Assembly: GCF_037039395.1 (NCBI RefSeq)
Contig: NZ_CP146243.1
Span: 1-64,000, forward strand
Origin: Agrobacterium vitis
Lineage (GTDB): Bacteria; Pseudomonadota; Alphaproteobacteria; Rhizobiales; Rhizobiaceae
Direction: 5' to 3'
DNA length: 64,000 nt
Shown: piece after piece, positions 43,501-52,422 of the stretch
Layout: every line of letters starts with the position of its first letter
Position numbering within the stretch: position 1 is the first letter of the stretch
Program-made: the position numbers and the translations under genes
The notes under the pieces: generated by a model
Databases searched by the model: none
What the model was told of the DNA's origin: nothing
The model's input: only the letters and a program-made list of their open reading frames with translations

Positions 43501-45104
43501 CCGTTGCTGCGGCGGCCCTCGGCGTCGAGCATAGCGAAATACATGCGGTTGGTAACATCGATGTCATCTGTGAACAGGAACACACGTTCGCCGATGATGC
43601 CCCGGCTCTTGCGTTCATCCGGCGCGTCGAGAAGCCGGGAGAGGAGCATCCCCGTCTGGATGGTCGTCGACAGCAGTGCGGTGCGCGACACGGGATCGCC
43701 CCGCAGAGCGAGCAGATACTCGGCGCCTTCCGCGATCATGTCACTGTTGGAAGGGGCGATCTCGGCCGATGCCTGTTCGTGCAGGCCGGTCAATTGCGCG
43801 AAGAAGCGCGCACCATCCTTGAGCGTCGCGGACAAGCCCACAAAGCTGACGTGGCGCCGGAGGAGTCGCCGCCAGCGACGCAAGAGGAAGGCGACTTGAG
43901 CACCAGAACTGCCGGCATAGGTATGGACCTCGTCCAGCAGCATCATCTCCACCGGTCGCTGCGCACGCTCTCCGATTCCGAACAGATGCCGGAAACGGTC
44001 GTCCCCAATGCGCTGGTTGAGCATCTCCGTGGTGGTGAACAGGATGTCGGGCGCCTCCCTCCGCAACCGGTCACGGGTGAGAATGATCTCGTCGCTCTCG
44101 ATGGCGGCGGAACATTCGAGGCATTCGAGCCGCTCGCGCCCCGTGCGCCGGTCCGCGTCACGCCACGCCATGTCACCGTCACAGCCCGAAGAGGGACAAC
44201 GGAGATACTCGCAGACGAGACCGGCTGAGGTTTGCCGCCAGCCGCTGCGCGCCTCGTGGGCTTTTTCCGCCGACCCAGGCGTTGGACCGAAGAACGTGCC
44301 GATCAGTATCTTCCTGCGCCCGCGCGCCGCGAGCAAGGCATCGAGACGGCGCGCCTGGCCATAGACCTCGGCGAACTGATCCTTCAGAAGTTCGTTGCGC
44401 GGATAAAGGGCGAGGACCTTCACCCACCGCTCGCCGACGGCATCACGCTGAATATGCGAGGCGATGCGCGACAGCGCGGGCAGATAGAAGGCCAAGGTCT
44501 TGCCGCTACCGGTCCCGGCGCTGACCAGCGTGGCTGTCGATTGCGAGCCCTCAAAGCTCCCAAGGATCCGCGCTGCTGCCGCGACCTGAAAGCCTGCAAG
44601 CGCAAATCTTGGGCCATGGCTATCGACGAGCGCCGACAGGGCAGCGCGCGCGGCATGATCGGGCGTTACTGGCGCAATCCGAGCGAGCGCATTCGCCGCG
44701 TCGATTTCGCGCCGCGGATACCGGCGCCGTCGCCAAATGAAGCGGAAGTCGGCAACGAGGGTCGGCGCGGTCTGCCAGCCGGTGGGTCCGCGATGTTGCG
44801 GGAAAAGTTGGCGCAGCCGGAACAGGAGACGCACGCCTTCCGCCATTCGCGACCGATATCGCGAGCCCGATACCTCACCGATGTCGAACAGGAGGCCACG
44901 ATCAATCAGCGCGACGATGACGTGACCTGCATCCGCGAACGAAACCCCGGCGCCCAGTCTCGGATCGTCGAGCAGTGCATCGAAAATGCCGTGCAATTCG
45001 CCAGCCGAGAGGTGACCATCGACCAGACCCCATGTCAGGAGCCGGGCTTCACGTTGCTCGATGTCATCGAGCGCGGCAAGCAGTAGGGCTTCATCGGCTT
45101 CCAT
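40551..45104 (-). CDS. dpdJ: DpdJ, large DEAD/DEAH-type helicase
   Basis: This encodes 1517 residues from ATG 45104 (GGAG 5 bases upstream). Superfamily 2 motifs are clear: Walker A AGTGSGKT near 215-220, LDEVHTYAG near 390-400, motif VI QRKGRAGRSRQM near 645-655. A zinc-ribbon insertion (RCPSSGC ... LECLEC) lies between the first and second motifs. The C-terminal half is long and unassigned. It overlaps dpdI by 14 bases and dpdK by four. Its role is presumably DNA tracking during restriction. Confidence 0.88.
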   Translation of the reverse strand: MEADEALLLAALDDIEQREARLLTWGLVDGHLSAGELHGIFDALLDDPRLGAGVSFADAGHVIVALIDRGLLFDIGEVSGSRYRSRMAEGVRLLFRLRQLFPQHRGPTGWQTAPTLVADFRFIWRRRRYPRREIDAANALARIAPVTPDHAARAALSALVDSHGPRFALAGFQVAAAARILGSFEGSQSTATLVSAGTGSGKTLAFYLPALSRIASHIQRDAVGERWVKVLALYPRNELLKDQFAEVYGQARRLDALLAARGRRKILIGTFFGPTPGSAEKAHEARSGWRQTSAGLVCEYLRCPSSGCDGDMAWRDADRRTGRERLECLECSAAIESDEIILTRDRLRREAPDILFTTTEMLNQRIGDDRFRHLFGIGERAQRPVEMMLLDEVHTYAGSSGAQVAFLLRRWRRLLRRHVSFVGLSATLKDGARFFAQLTGLHEQASAEIAPSNSDMIAEGAEYLLALRGDPVSRTALLSTTIQTGMLLSRLLDAPDERKSRGIIGERVFLFTDDIDVTNRMYFAMLDAEGRRSNGTPDLVNKPDGGLASLRRPLPAQHRKLHGQDWEAVVEIGHTLQPQDRKAIGRVMSMDPGVGNNLDIIVATASLEVGFNDPRVGAVIQHKAPRDVAQFLQRKGRAGRSRQMRPWTVAVLSDYGRDRLAYQGYDLLFDPELRLRTLPIANRYVMRIQAVYATLDYLSQIVGSSRQGSVWLDLSSSSHNNYQRARQTALAGLIRRILTVPAELDRYASYLASALKVDESAVTPLLWDHPRPLMTQVLPTALRRLESNWRAWGQAGEDHQVFNSPLPEFAPANLFSDLNLPEVDIVLPQPGSATPERVAMPITQALREFAPGRVSRRYGISHAFERHWLCPALDQNREQAVPLEPLARLDRLGDWRINVAGSVRLVPVYRPRVLEVQPPPGNVVDTSNARLRWRSQLVARDQGLVLDPPRGSPWTPLIEDVRFYSHEGLSPIEVRRMALGSHAGIRFRDGVSLPKDFHFEFDGEAVALGFSLAVDAMCMRLRFPEALWLNLGTESDPRYRAMRTARFHHQALHGPLGERVENPFAREWLAHLMLAALSNEAIARGISLREAAARLAVGNAELGLDQTLKLLFQSAIVDDANAQDNQQDKLRQDLAGYLADRQVVASLFELAEILWTPINAGWEPWLRERYASTVGAAALSAITSLGPQIDGDSLVLDVTAGVREEDDVLAGTPHGEIWISEMTPGGNGQIEEAQRQYVEDPRRFFSLMTAALRDNDFSLSDYQLVRFLASVVEGDSDDPLLTATRAFRHASGAEESHASFTALRHALAEEGFVTFHAFVVALANRILRPGSSGDSDAFFLDAVRLWDAEEARLGIELDARVLAYRLARSDDIDAALALAGIDPPTVNPDQWRFGVIYGLLWPRGVQIRQSGLRPYSPFADLPLPDPLLLRTYLAEDAALINLEADGWQDLCLDRLADVGAATLVCPMTASRLLADALSFLATNPVQSAYLSVFARVQAVRRMEGDFHVDLDVAEALQ

Positions 45105-45825
45105 CTGCACTCCGCGGCACGATATGGTAATTGTCGAAGGCATCATTCTCGTTGAGCCATTTGAGGACTGCTTCGGTCAGCAGGTCGAGCTTCGCTCCCC
45201 CGCTCTGGATGGCCTCGAGGAAGCGCTTCACGTCGGCCGGAACGTCGAAGTCGAATTCCTTTGCCGTCTCGGTCAGCCGTGCCGCCAGTGCCTTCACGCG
45301 TTCGATCGCTGACTGGTCCGCCGGGAGCTTGTCGAATTCGGCCCGGAACGTCTGGTGGAGCTGTTCATAGGTCTTGAACGCGGCATTGTTCGCCGGCGTG
45401 AAGGCAATGCGGCCTTTCACCAATGCTGGCGTCTCGCCGGTAAACACGGTTTGCCGATATCCCTTCCAGGCACCCACGACGGATGCGGAGACGTCCGTGG
45501 AGGCCGTCTTCATCTCCTTGAGAAGATTGGCCCAACCATTGCCCTTCTTGAGGGCGGATGCCTTTTGCTCTGCAGTAAAGCGATTGAGAAGTGTCGCGGC
45601 CCGTTTGCGTGCCGTCTCGAGCGAGGGCGGTTCGAGCGTTTCGATTCCCGAACCGAGCAGCAGCGCACGCTGGTCGAGGGCGCGGCTGAGTTCGGCCGCA
45701 GGCGACGCGAGGTCTGAGCGCAGGTCCTCGAGCAGTCCTGTTTCTGCGACATTCGCACCAAGCAGGTCGAGCGCAACCAGCCGTTCGCGAAGCGCCTTGG
45801 AGCGAGCAGGAAGCGAGGTGCTCAT
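45091..45825 (-). CDS. dpdI: DpdI-like helical protein
   Basis: This encodes 244 residues. It is all-helical by composition, with heptad-like stretches in the first 130 residues, no enzymatic motif, no signal or membrane segment. It overlaps dpdH by four bases (ATGA) and dpdJ by 14. The size and position match DpdI of the described dpd cluster. It is probably a structural or adaptor subunit between the ATPase DpdH and the helicase DpdJ; this role is inference. Confidence 0.75.
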   Translation of the reverse strand: MSTSLPARSKALRERLVALDLLGANVAETGLLEDLRSDLASPAAELSRALDQRALLLGSGIETLEPPSLETARKRAATLLNRFTAEQKASALKKGNGWANLLKEMKTASTDVSASVVGAWKGYRQTVFTGETPALVKGRIAFTPANNAAFKTYEQLHQTFRAEFDKLPADQSAIERVKALAARLTETAKEFDFDVPADVKRFLEAIQSGGAKLDLLTEAVLKWLNENDAFDNYHIVPRSADGSR

Positions 45826-48800
45826 TCGGCGGCCTCCGCTGCCACGTGCGACGTTCCAGTCGCGCCTTCGAGCAGGCTAGTGATCTCCGCCGCAACCGAG
45901 TTGGGATCCGATTGGCCCCGAACCGCCTCCTGCTGAGTGACGCGCGGCTCAGCTTGCGACACGATCTGGTTGGCGAGGGCCAGGAACGACATGGTCCGCT
46001 GGATCAATCCGAGATCGAGCGACCCTAGCGCGTTGAGCAACTTGGGGATTTGCTCACGGTCCGCTTCCTCGACGATCATCGCCGTCTTTTCCACCAAGTC
46101 GACGAAGCGGCTGGTCTGGAACTCCGTTAGGCGAATTTCGAACTCGCTGCGATTGATCGTGACATTGTCGGGCCAGCAGTTGGTCTTCTGCAGCAGCGGG
46201 ATGATCTGGCGCAAATCGGCAACGAATGCGCCTTTGTCGAAGTTTTCGTCGACATAATCAGCGATCTCGGTGCGAAAGGCACGAAGCTTGGCTATGACCG
46301 ACTGCAGCTTTCCCCAGATGCGCGCATCGGTCATGGTCGGGATAAAGGTCCGCGCCTCGTCCGGCAATCCGTCCGGAAGCGGCCCGGTCAGCGAATCCCC
46401 GGCAAGCACGTCGAGGAGCCGGGGGCTGTCGACCGCGAAGGGCTTACTTCCGGTGCCCTGGAAGCTGGCGCTGCGATCGAGCAGTAGCTGCTGCAGGATC
46501 GTGCGCGTGCTCCGGCCGTTGACCGACCCCGTTGCCTGGGCGCGAAGCTGATCCCAGCCTTCTTCAAACGCTTGCGTCTCCACCGGCGGCGTCGGCGAGA
46601 AGAGCCCGCGCAGAAGCGGTTCGGCGCCTGCCGGCCGAACCGGCGGGGATAGGCCGACGATGCGCGATTGATTGAGCAGAGCTCGGCCGATGACCGCGGT
46701 CTGCGCATTTGCTTCCGCAACGAGCATCGGGACCAACTGCGCGACCAGACGATCGATGATCGCAGCGCTCGCGACATAGTCAATGTCTGCCTCGGGATAA
46801 TCCCAGCGATGACCTTTGAAGCCGAACCGCAGTACACCAAGAAAGCCTTCGCGCAGCGTCCCATCCTGGTCGTCATGGGTATCGCAAACCACAAGGATGC
46901 GACCGCCGACCGGATTGTTGCGCGCCCCGGCGATAGAGAGCCACGTGGCCTTGATCTCCTGATCCGGAATGCGAAGTGCCGGCCAATTGACCGCGCCCTT
47001 CAGCATCGCCACCAAAGCGCTTCGAAGCTCACGCGCGTCAGCCTGAACCAGCTCGATACCAGACGCCCAAGCATCCAGCTTTTTCGACCAGGCCGTGACA
47101 CGCGGATCCTGCTCGGCTCGCGCTGGCGGTGAAGGAGGAGGCGTGGATGGCGGAGTCTCTCCGGGGACCGGGCCTGTCGGCGAGGTTGGCGAAGTGGATA
47201 TCGGCACGAACACCACGTTGGCGAGATCAGCCGGCGTCGGTAGCGAGAAGGTGGAGAAGATCGCCGGCGGCACATGGGCAAGCTCGGCCTGATCCGCCGC
47301 ATTGCCAGCCCATACCGCCAGCGCCGAACCCAAGCGCCGCTTGACTTGCTCGGGTTGGCTTACCTGCCGGACCAGCCCGGCGAGATAGGCGTTCGGGCGC
47401 AGCCCGTGGAATTCAGGCGGCGGGAAACTCCCGCTGACGAACGTGCCTCGCATCAGCAGCGGTCGGCGAAGTATCTCGTTGATCACCCGGCGCGGATTGA
47501 AGACGAGCCGATTTGCCTCCGTTAGATGCTGGAGGACGAGTTGCTCGATCGCTAGACGGTTGAACGGAAACAACGCATGTCCGCGCGCAGAGAAGCCGAA
47601 GGCGGTCAGCGCCTCGGTTTCCTCGTCGCTCTGCTCCTCGTCCTGCCAGGCCGGCAACCAGCCGGTGAGCCCCTCGTCGGCACTGCGACGGTCAAAGCGT
47701 TTGCGCAGACCGTCTTCACCCCAGCGGGCCGCATTCAGATAGGAGCCGACCATCTCGATCACGGCGCGCTTGATCTCGTCGTCGCCCTGCTCGCGGTGGC
47801 CGATCACCCAGACGCGTTGCGCGCGTGTCAGGATCGTGTCGCGCGAGGCGAGATAACCGTCGGTCAGCGCGAGCGCCGTGCGCATGGTGGCGCGGACCTT
47901 CTTGCCGTCATGGGTGCCTTCCTGGACGCAGACTTTGAGCAGCACATCCTGAATGCCCGATAGCGCAGCGAAATCCTCGACAAGCAGGACAAGGTCCATG
48001 TCGTCCTTGAGCAGGATCTCACGGATTCCCAGGATGATGTCTTGCAAGGTGATGCCTCCGGTGCTCTGCTCAAGCTGGAAGACATTCCCGATTGCGGTGT
48101 CGACGATCGTGTTGAGAAGGTCCGCCGCGGCCTGGCGGCGGCGCACGTCCTGGACGGCGAGCTGTGTCTGATAATAGGTCTTTACCGTCAGTGCCGCCTC
48201 GTTGAGATCGATCGCATCGGGAAGAAGCAGGTCTTCGGCGAAGAATTGCGATTGGGTTTCGTCTCCCTCCGCACCGTCCTCCCGGCCCCGCAGAGCACGC
48301 GCGACGACTCGGGCAAGGACGGCCTCGTCGAAATGGTCCTTGAGCGCGGCGTCCCCAAACAGCTTCGGCAGCATTTGGGCATGACCAATCAGCGGTCTCA
48401 ACTCCACCGCCCGGTCCCTATGTTCACGCGCCTCGAGCAGCAGCGCCTCCGCCCGGCTTGCCAGCGCATTCTCGATCTGCGCACGGAAAAGTACCACGGC
48501 CTTGCGCTTGTCGATCTCCGCAAACGCACGCGCGAGTTCCGATCGCGATCTCTCGAAGCGAGGGTCGCCATCCAACGGCTCGAGGATGAGTTCGACAACG
48601 CGTCGGAGACTTGCACTCTTGGGAATACGGATGATGTGGAGGCGATCGCGTTTGGGCGAGCGCCGGAGTTGCGCGTCGAGCCAGCGGATGATGTGCGACT
48701 TGCCGACGCCGGAAGGCCCGGTGATCGGAAACAGCAGATATCCGCCCGGCACGTCGTCGGAAAGAAAAGCATCGAGCAGGTCCTGCTCGATTGCCGTAGC

Positions 48801-48941
48801 CTCGATATTCGTACCCGCGTTGCGCGTCGTGAGCGGAGTCGGCTGATGAACCGCCAGCAGGACTGATACGTCCGCGGTCTCAGCTTCGTTCTTGATGCAG
48901 ACGTTGACCTCTTCGGCCCCCGGCCAATATCTCTCGAGCAT
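45822..48941 (-). CDS. dpdH: DpdH, large P-loop ATPase
   Basis: This encodes 1039 residues. ATG 48941 overlaps the dpdG stop by one base (TGATG) with AGGAAAGG upstream; the longer frame to 48992 is not needed. Walker A GPSGVGKS is at 75-82 and a Walker B-like VLLVEDFAALSG lies near 310-320. The length and STAND/AAA-like architecture suggest a switch ATPase. A Pro-rich linker (TPPSTPPPSPPAR) near 615 divides the protein in two. It probably senses or coordinates restriction; this is inference. Confidence 0.83.
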   Translation of the reverse strand: MLERYWPGAEEVNVCIKNEAETADVSVLLAVHQPTPLTTRNAGTNIEATAIEQDLLDAFLSDDVPGGYLLFPITGPSGVGKSHIIRWLDAQLRRSPKRDRLHIIRIPKSASLRRVVELILEPLDGDPRFERSRSELARAFAEIDKRKAVVLFRAQIENALASRAEALLLEAREHRDRAVELRPLIGHAQMLPKLFGDAALKDHFDEAVLARVVARALRGREDGAEGDETQSQFFAEDLLLPDAIDLNEAALTVKTYYQTQLAVQDVRRRQAAADLLNTIVDTAIGNVFQLEQSTGGITLQDIILGIREILLKDDMDLVLLVEDFAALSGIQDVLLKVCVQEGTHDGKKVRATMRTALALTDGYLASRDTILTRAQRVWVIGHREQGDDEIKRAVIEMVGSYLNAARWGEDGLRKRFDRRSADEGLTGWLPAWQDEEQSDEETEALTAFGFSARGHALFPFNRLAIEQLVLQHLTEANRLVFNPRRVINEILRRPLLMRGTFVSGSFPPPEFHGLRPNAYLAGLVRQVSQPEQVKRRLGSALAVWAGNAADQAELAHVPPAIFSTFSLPTPADLANVVFVPISTSPTSPTGPVPGETPPSTPPPSPPARAEQDPRVTAWSKKLDAWASGIELVQADARELRSALVAMLKGAVNWPALRIPDQEIKATWLSIAGARNNPVGGRILVVCDTHDDQDGTLREGFLGVLRFGFKGHRWDYPEADIDYVASAAIIDRLVAQLVPMLVAEANAQTAVIGRALLNQSRIVGLSPPVRPAGAEPLLRGLFSPTPPVETQAFEEGWDQLRAQATGSVNGRSTRTILQQLLLDRSASFQGTGSKPFAVDSPRLLDVLAGDSLTGPLPDGLPDEARTFIPTMTDARIWGKLQSVIAKLRAFRTEIADYVDENFDKGAFVADLRQIIPLLQKTNCWPDNVTINRSEFEIRLTEFQTSRFVDLVEKTAMIVEEADREQIPKLLNALGSLDLGLIQRTMSFLALANQIVSQAEPRVTQQEAVRGQSDPNSVAAEITSLLEGATGTSHVAAEAAE

Positions 48942-49843
48942 CAAAGCGCCTTTCCTGATTGCGCCAGGGCTACATGCGAAACGTCCCGCCAAGTGCGCGC
49001 ATTACTGCCGGTGAGAGATACGACGCCCTCGGTATCACTTCGGCTTGAGAGCGTAATGAACCCCTCATGACCGAGTCGCTGGATCGCCCGCGACATGGAC
49101 GAGGAGACGAGGCCGGCACGGAGCCTGGGCCAGGCGCTCTCCTTCAGCGCGCCCTCGACCTGGACCCGATAGGCGCCCCCGTCGAGAACCGGCAGCACCG
49201 CGGCAGCCCGCTCGACAAAAGCAGGAGCGGACAATTCTCGGTTCGAACCGAAGATCTCGGGAAGCGCCTCGCGCAGCGCCTGCGTTGGATCGACGACCCA
49301 CTGCATGCCGTCCTGGGCGAACCCCAGATAGAGCATCCAGGTTTTGAGGCCGTTCCAGCGCGTATTGTTCTGGACGATCTTCTGCGCGCCGCTGTCGAAC
49401 AGCTGCCGCCCCTCTAGTTCAGCCAAACGGTCCGAATTGACGTCAAGCGTATAAACGTCCTGGGCGAGCATCCAAGCCACGCCGCGCGACAGGTCCGCGC
49501 TCTTGGCTCCCTCGCTCTCCCAAAAACGCGCGTTGTTTGCCGACTGCAACGCCACTGTGCGCGCCACTTTCGGAAGGCAGCCTTCCGCTCCGTCAGCGTT
49601 CTTGCCGAGCACAGAACGGTATGGCTCGGCGATGATAACGGACCCGTTTTCCTCGCCGAACAGGCCAAGTTCCGTCCAGCGGTTTAATGTTCGCGTCAAC
49701 TGGCTGGAATCGCACGCGTCGGCGGCGCCGCCACATGCAAGGATTAGCTCTTCGCGGTTCTTTGGCCCAAAGCGAACGAGCGCGCGAACCAGCACGATCA
49801 GCACATTGAAAAGCCCGTCGCTTGCTTGATTGAGGAGACTCAC
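48941..49843 (-). CDS. dpdG: DpdG-like protein
   Basis: This encodes 300 residues from GTG 49843 in a GTGA overlap with the dpdF stop. The longer frame starting at 49921 lies inside dpdF and is not translated. It is a soluble helical protein with a winged-helix-like N-terminus (SSQLTRTLNRWTELGLFGEENGSVI). No catalytic motif is seen. The position between the RecQ-like helicase and the ATPase matches DpdG. Function in the family is unknown. Confidence 0.77.
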   Translation of the reverse strand: MSLLNQASDGLFNVLIVLVRALVRFGPKNREELILACGGAADACDSSQLTRTLNRWTELGLFGEENGSVIIAEPYRSVLGKNADGAEGCLPKVARTVALQSANNARFWESEGAKSADLSRGVAWMLAQDVYTLDVNSDRLAELEGRQLFDSGAQKIVQNNTRWNGLKTWMLYLGFAQDGMQWVVDPTQALREALPEIFGSNRELSAPAFVERAAAVLPVLDGGAYRVQVEGALKESAWPRLRAGLVSSSMSRAIQRLGHEGFITLSSRSDTEGVVSLTGSNARTWRDVSHVALAQSGKAL

Positions 49844-52422
49844 AGACGCGCTCCGAGGTTGAATTGATCGACCGCTAGCACATTGGTACCGGTGTCGCCA
49901 ATGCGGCGCGCGAAGTTCCATGGGTCCGGCGTCGAGGCCGATGCTATGATGACATGCAGCGGTCGCTTCATGATGAATAGATCTTTCGGCAACGTCGTGC
50001 CAATTGTGTCCGTCCAGAGCGTTACACGGGGAAGCTCGTAGGACGAGGGACGGAGCATTTCTTCTTCGAGCGTCTGCAGCAATAGCACATGATCCTCGCT
50101 CTGCTTGTGCAGGACTGACAGCGCCGGATTGCGCTGGCGAAATGACGCGAAGGTCGCGATCTCGCGCACGCCGAACATCGCGACGAAATCGCGCAGCAGG
50201 CCGACGAGCGCAGCATCGTCGAGCGGGTCCTCGACGGGCAGGATGATCGGCTCGTTCAAGTCGAGATGCGGGAAACGACTTGAAAAGAGGCTGAGGTCGA
50301 ACTGGCCAACCTGCTCGATGCCATAGGCGGGTGGCGCTGGATAGTTGGTGTTAGCCTTCCCCTCGCGGCGATGAGTCGGGCATCCCCCGCATGCACGTGA
50401 TACAATGACTGAGCGCCCCGGGGCGTTACTGCGATAAAGACGATCCAGCAGCAGCGATACCTCGGTCGAACCGCTCAGCAGCTTCTCGAGGAGGGCGCGA
50501 TTCTCGGTTGCTGCATAGAACGAGCGCTGCCGCTCTTGACCGATCAGCGCTTCGAAGCGTTCGCGGCTGAGGTGGCCGAACTCCGACATGCCCACGACGG
50601 TGCGCAGAAAATATTCGGACCAATGCTCATCGCTGCGGAGCTCAAAGGCGGATTCGCTCTCATCCTCCTGCTGCGCGATGCGAGAAGGCGGCTGCGATTC
50701 CAGTTCCAGCATGCCGGCGCGAGCCATCATGATCAACGTGCGCATGTTCCACGAATGGTTATAGTCTGACTGCCTCCGCAGGCGCGGGGGAACGGCCGCC
50801 AGGTCCACCTCGAGCAATTGCCCGATTGTATCGAGTTGCGCGCTTTGACTATACATGGTCGACCACCGCTCGAACGCGAGATCGCCGCTGATCAAGGAAG
50901 GCGAGGCGATCCGGTTGGCCGTCTCCTGGTCCTCGCGCGAGTAGATCAGGAACGACGCCGAGGGACAGCCATCGCGTCCGCCGCGTCCCACTTCCTGGTA
51001 GAAGCGATCGAGCGTCTCGGGCACGGCGGCATGAATGACCGTGCGCACGTCGCGCTTGTCTATGCCGACCCCAAAGGCCGAAGTGGCGACGATCCCATCG
51101 AGCCGGCTCTCAGACCACCGGTCGATGATGCGCTGACGGTCGGCATGCGGCGTCTCGCCGTGAAAGCAATCGATACGCGCGTAACCTTCGCTCCGCAGCA
51201 GCCGGATCCATCGTTTGGCATCACTGCGCTTCGTCACATAGAGGATGAATGGGCGCGGGGCGTGCCGCAGAAGTTCGAGAACCTTACGGTCCTTGTCTTC
51301 GGGATCGTCCTCGCGGTGCACCCAATATTGTGGCTCTGGCCGAAGATGGACCGAGGCGACCATCTGGACCGTGCGCGCGGGCCCGAACAGCGCGTCGATT
51401 GTTTCCACCGTGTCAGGCGTCAGAGTCGCGGACATGAGAAGCGTCCTGAACCGCCGGCCCTCGGGGCATGCGTCCAGCAGGCCCCGGCGCACGCCCGCCA
51501 GCATTTGAAAGGCGGGGCGAAAGCCATCACCCCATTGGCTCACCAGATGGGCCTCGTCGACGATAAGATACGAGATCAGTCCGGCGCTCGCCGCATCGTA
51601 AAGCGAGGGCAGCAGCGCGCCCGTCACCGCCTCGGGCGAACAATAGAGAATGCCTTGGCGACCCACGCGGATGGCGGACTTGATCGCGGCGCGCTCCTCC
51701 GTGCGGAGGCCGGCATGCCATGCAAGCGCGGGCACTTCGCGGCGTGGGTAGCGGTGTTTGAGCATCTGCCGCATCTGCCGCGCCTGATCGAACACCAGTG
51801 CGGTCGTCGGCACAACACAGAGCGATAGGCCGCCTTCGAGGCCCCGCGAGAGGACGGGGGCCTGGGCAACGAAGCTCTTGCCCGACCCGGTCGGCAGCGC
51901 CACCACCAAGGTCTCTCCCGCCGGCAGCAGAAAGGCGCTGCGCACCGCTTCGCGCTGTCCCGGGGACACATAGGTGTCGAAACCGCTTGCCTCGCCAAGA
52001 AACGGATCGATCGGCCGCTGCCAGTCGAGCCGGACATTTCGCTCGGCGAAGACATCCTCGAAGACCGGGTTGTCGCTGTCTTCGATCCAGGCCGCACGCC
52101 ATGGCCGGGCCTCGATCAGGAAATGTCCGCTCGATTCACTATGGGCACGGATGCCAAAGTTCGCCCAATCAGTTCGACTTGGCCAACCCGCTCCAGAAGG
52201 AATGCGCAACTGGGCCTGCTGACCCGCACGCAACGCCTGCCGGCGCAGAACATGCCGAAAGAGCGCCATCGCGTCCTGCGGACTGTTCAGTCGCCCCGTT
52301 GCCTGCGATGCTAGGAGGACCTGGGTTAGCCTTTCGAAAATACCATCGGTGACCGACTGGGTGCCGACCTTGGCGAGGTCTAGCAGGGCGTCTTGCAAGC
52401 TTCCGAAATCATGCACGGCCAT
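49840..52422 (-). CDS. dpdF: DpdF, RecQ-like helicase
   Basis: This encodes 860 residues. RecQ-type motifs: ALPTGSGKSF near 178-186, IVDEAHLVSQWGDGFRP near 288-304 (the aromatic-rich RecQ loop), FGVGIDKRDVRTVIHA and YQEVGRGGRDG near 450-482. A Cys pair (RACGGCPTHR) near 680 may bind zinc. ATG overlaps the dpdE stop by one base (TGATG). It is consistent with a 3'-5' DNA unwinding role in the restriction complex. Confidence 0.9.
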   Translation of the reverse strand: MAVHDFGSLQDALLDLAKVGTQSVTDGIFERLTQVLLASQATGRLNSPQDAMALFRHVLRRQALRAGQQAQLRIPSGAGWPSRTDWANFGIRAHSESSGHFLIEARPWRAAWIEDSDNPVFEDVFAERNVRLDWQRPIDPFLGEASGFDTYVSPGQREAVRSAFLLPAGETLVVALPTGSGKSFVAQAPVLSRGLEGGLSLCVVPTTALVFDQARQMRQMLKHRYPRREVPALAWHAGLRTEERAAIKSAIRVGRQGILYCSPEAVTGALLPSLYDAASAGLISYLIVDEAHLVSQWGDGFRPAFQMLAGVRRGLLDACPEGRRFRTLLMSATLTPDTVETIDALFGPARTVQMVASVHLRPEPQYWVHREDDPEDKDRKVLELLRHAPRPFILYVTKRSDAKRWIRLLRSEGYARIDCFHGETPHADRQRIIDRWSESRLDGIVATSAFGVGIDKRDVRTVIHAAVPETLDRFYQEVGRGGRDGCPSASFLIYSREDQETANRIASPSLISGDLAFERWSTMYSQSAQLDTIGQLLEVDLAAVPPRLRRQSDYNHSWNMRTLIMMARAGMLELESQPPSRIAQQEDESESAFELRSDEHWSEYFLRTVVGMSEFGHLSRERFEALIGQERQRSFYAATENRALLEKLLSGSTEVSLLLDRLYRSNAPGRSVIVSRACGGCPTHRREGKANTNYPAPPAYGIEQVGQFDLSLFSSRFPHLDLNEPIILPVEDPLDDAALVGLLRDFVAMFGVREIATFASFRQRNPALSVLHKQSEDHVLLLQTLEEEMLRPSSYELPRVTLWTDTIGTTLPKDLFIMKRPLHVIIASASTPDPWNFARRIGDTGTNVLAVDQFNLGARL

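Noticed and set aside
48941..49921. DpdG start at the ATG-level frame end 49921
   Set aside because: That frame lies 78 bases inside the end of dpdF without a ribosome binding site; the GTG at 49843 in a GTGA overlap is the natural coupled start.
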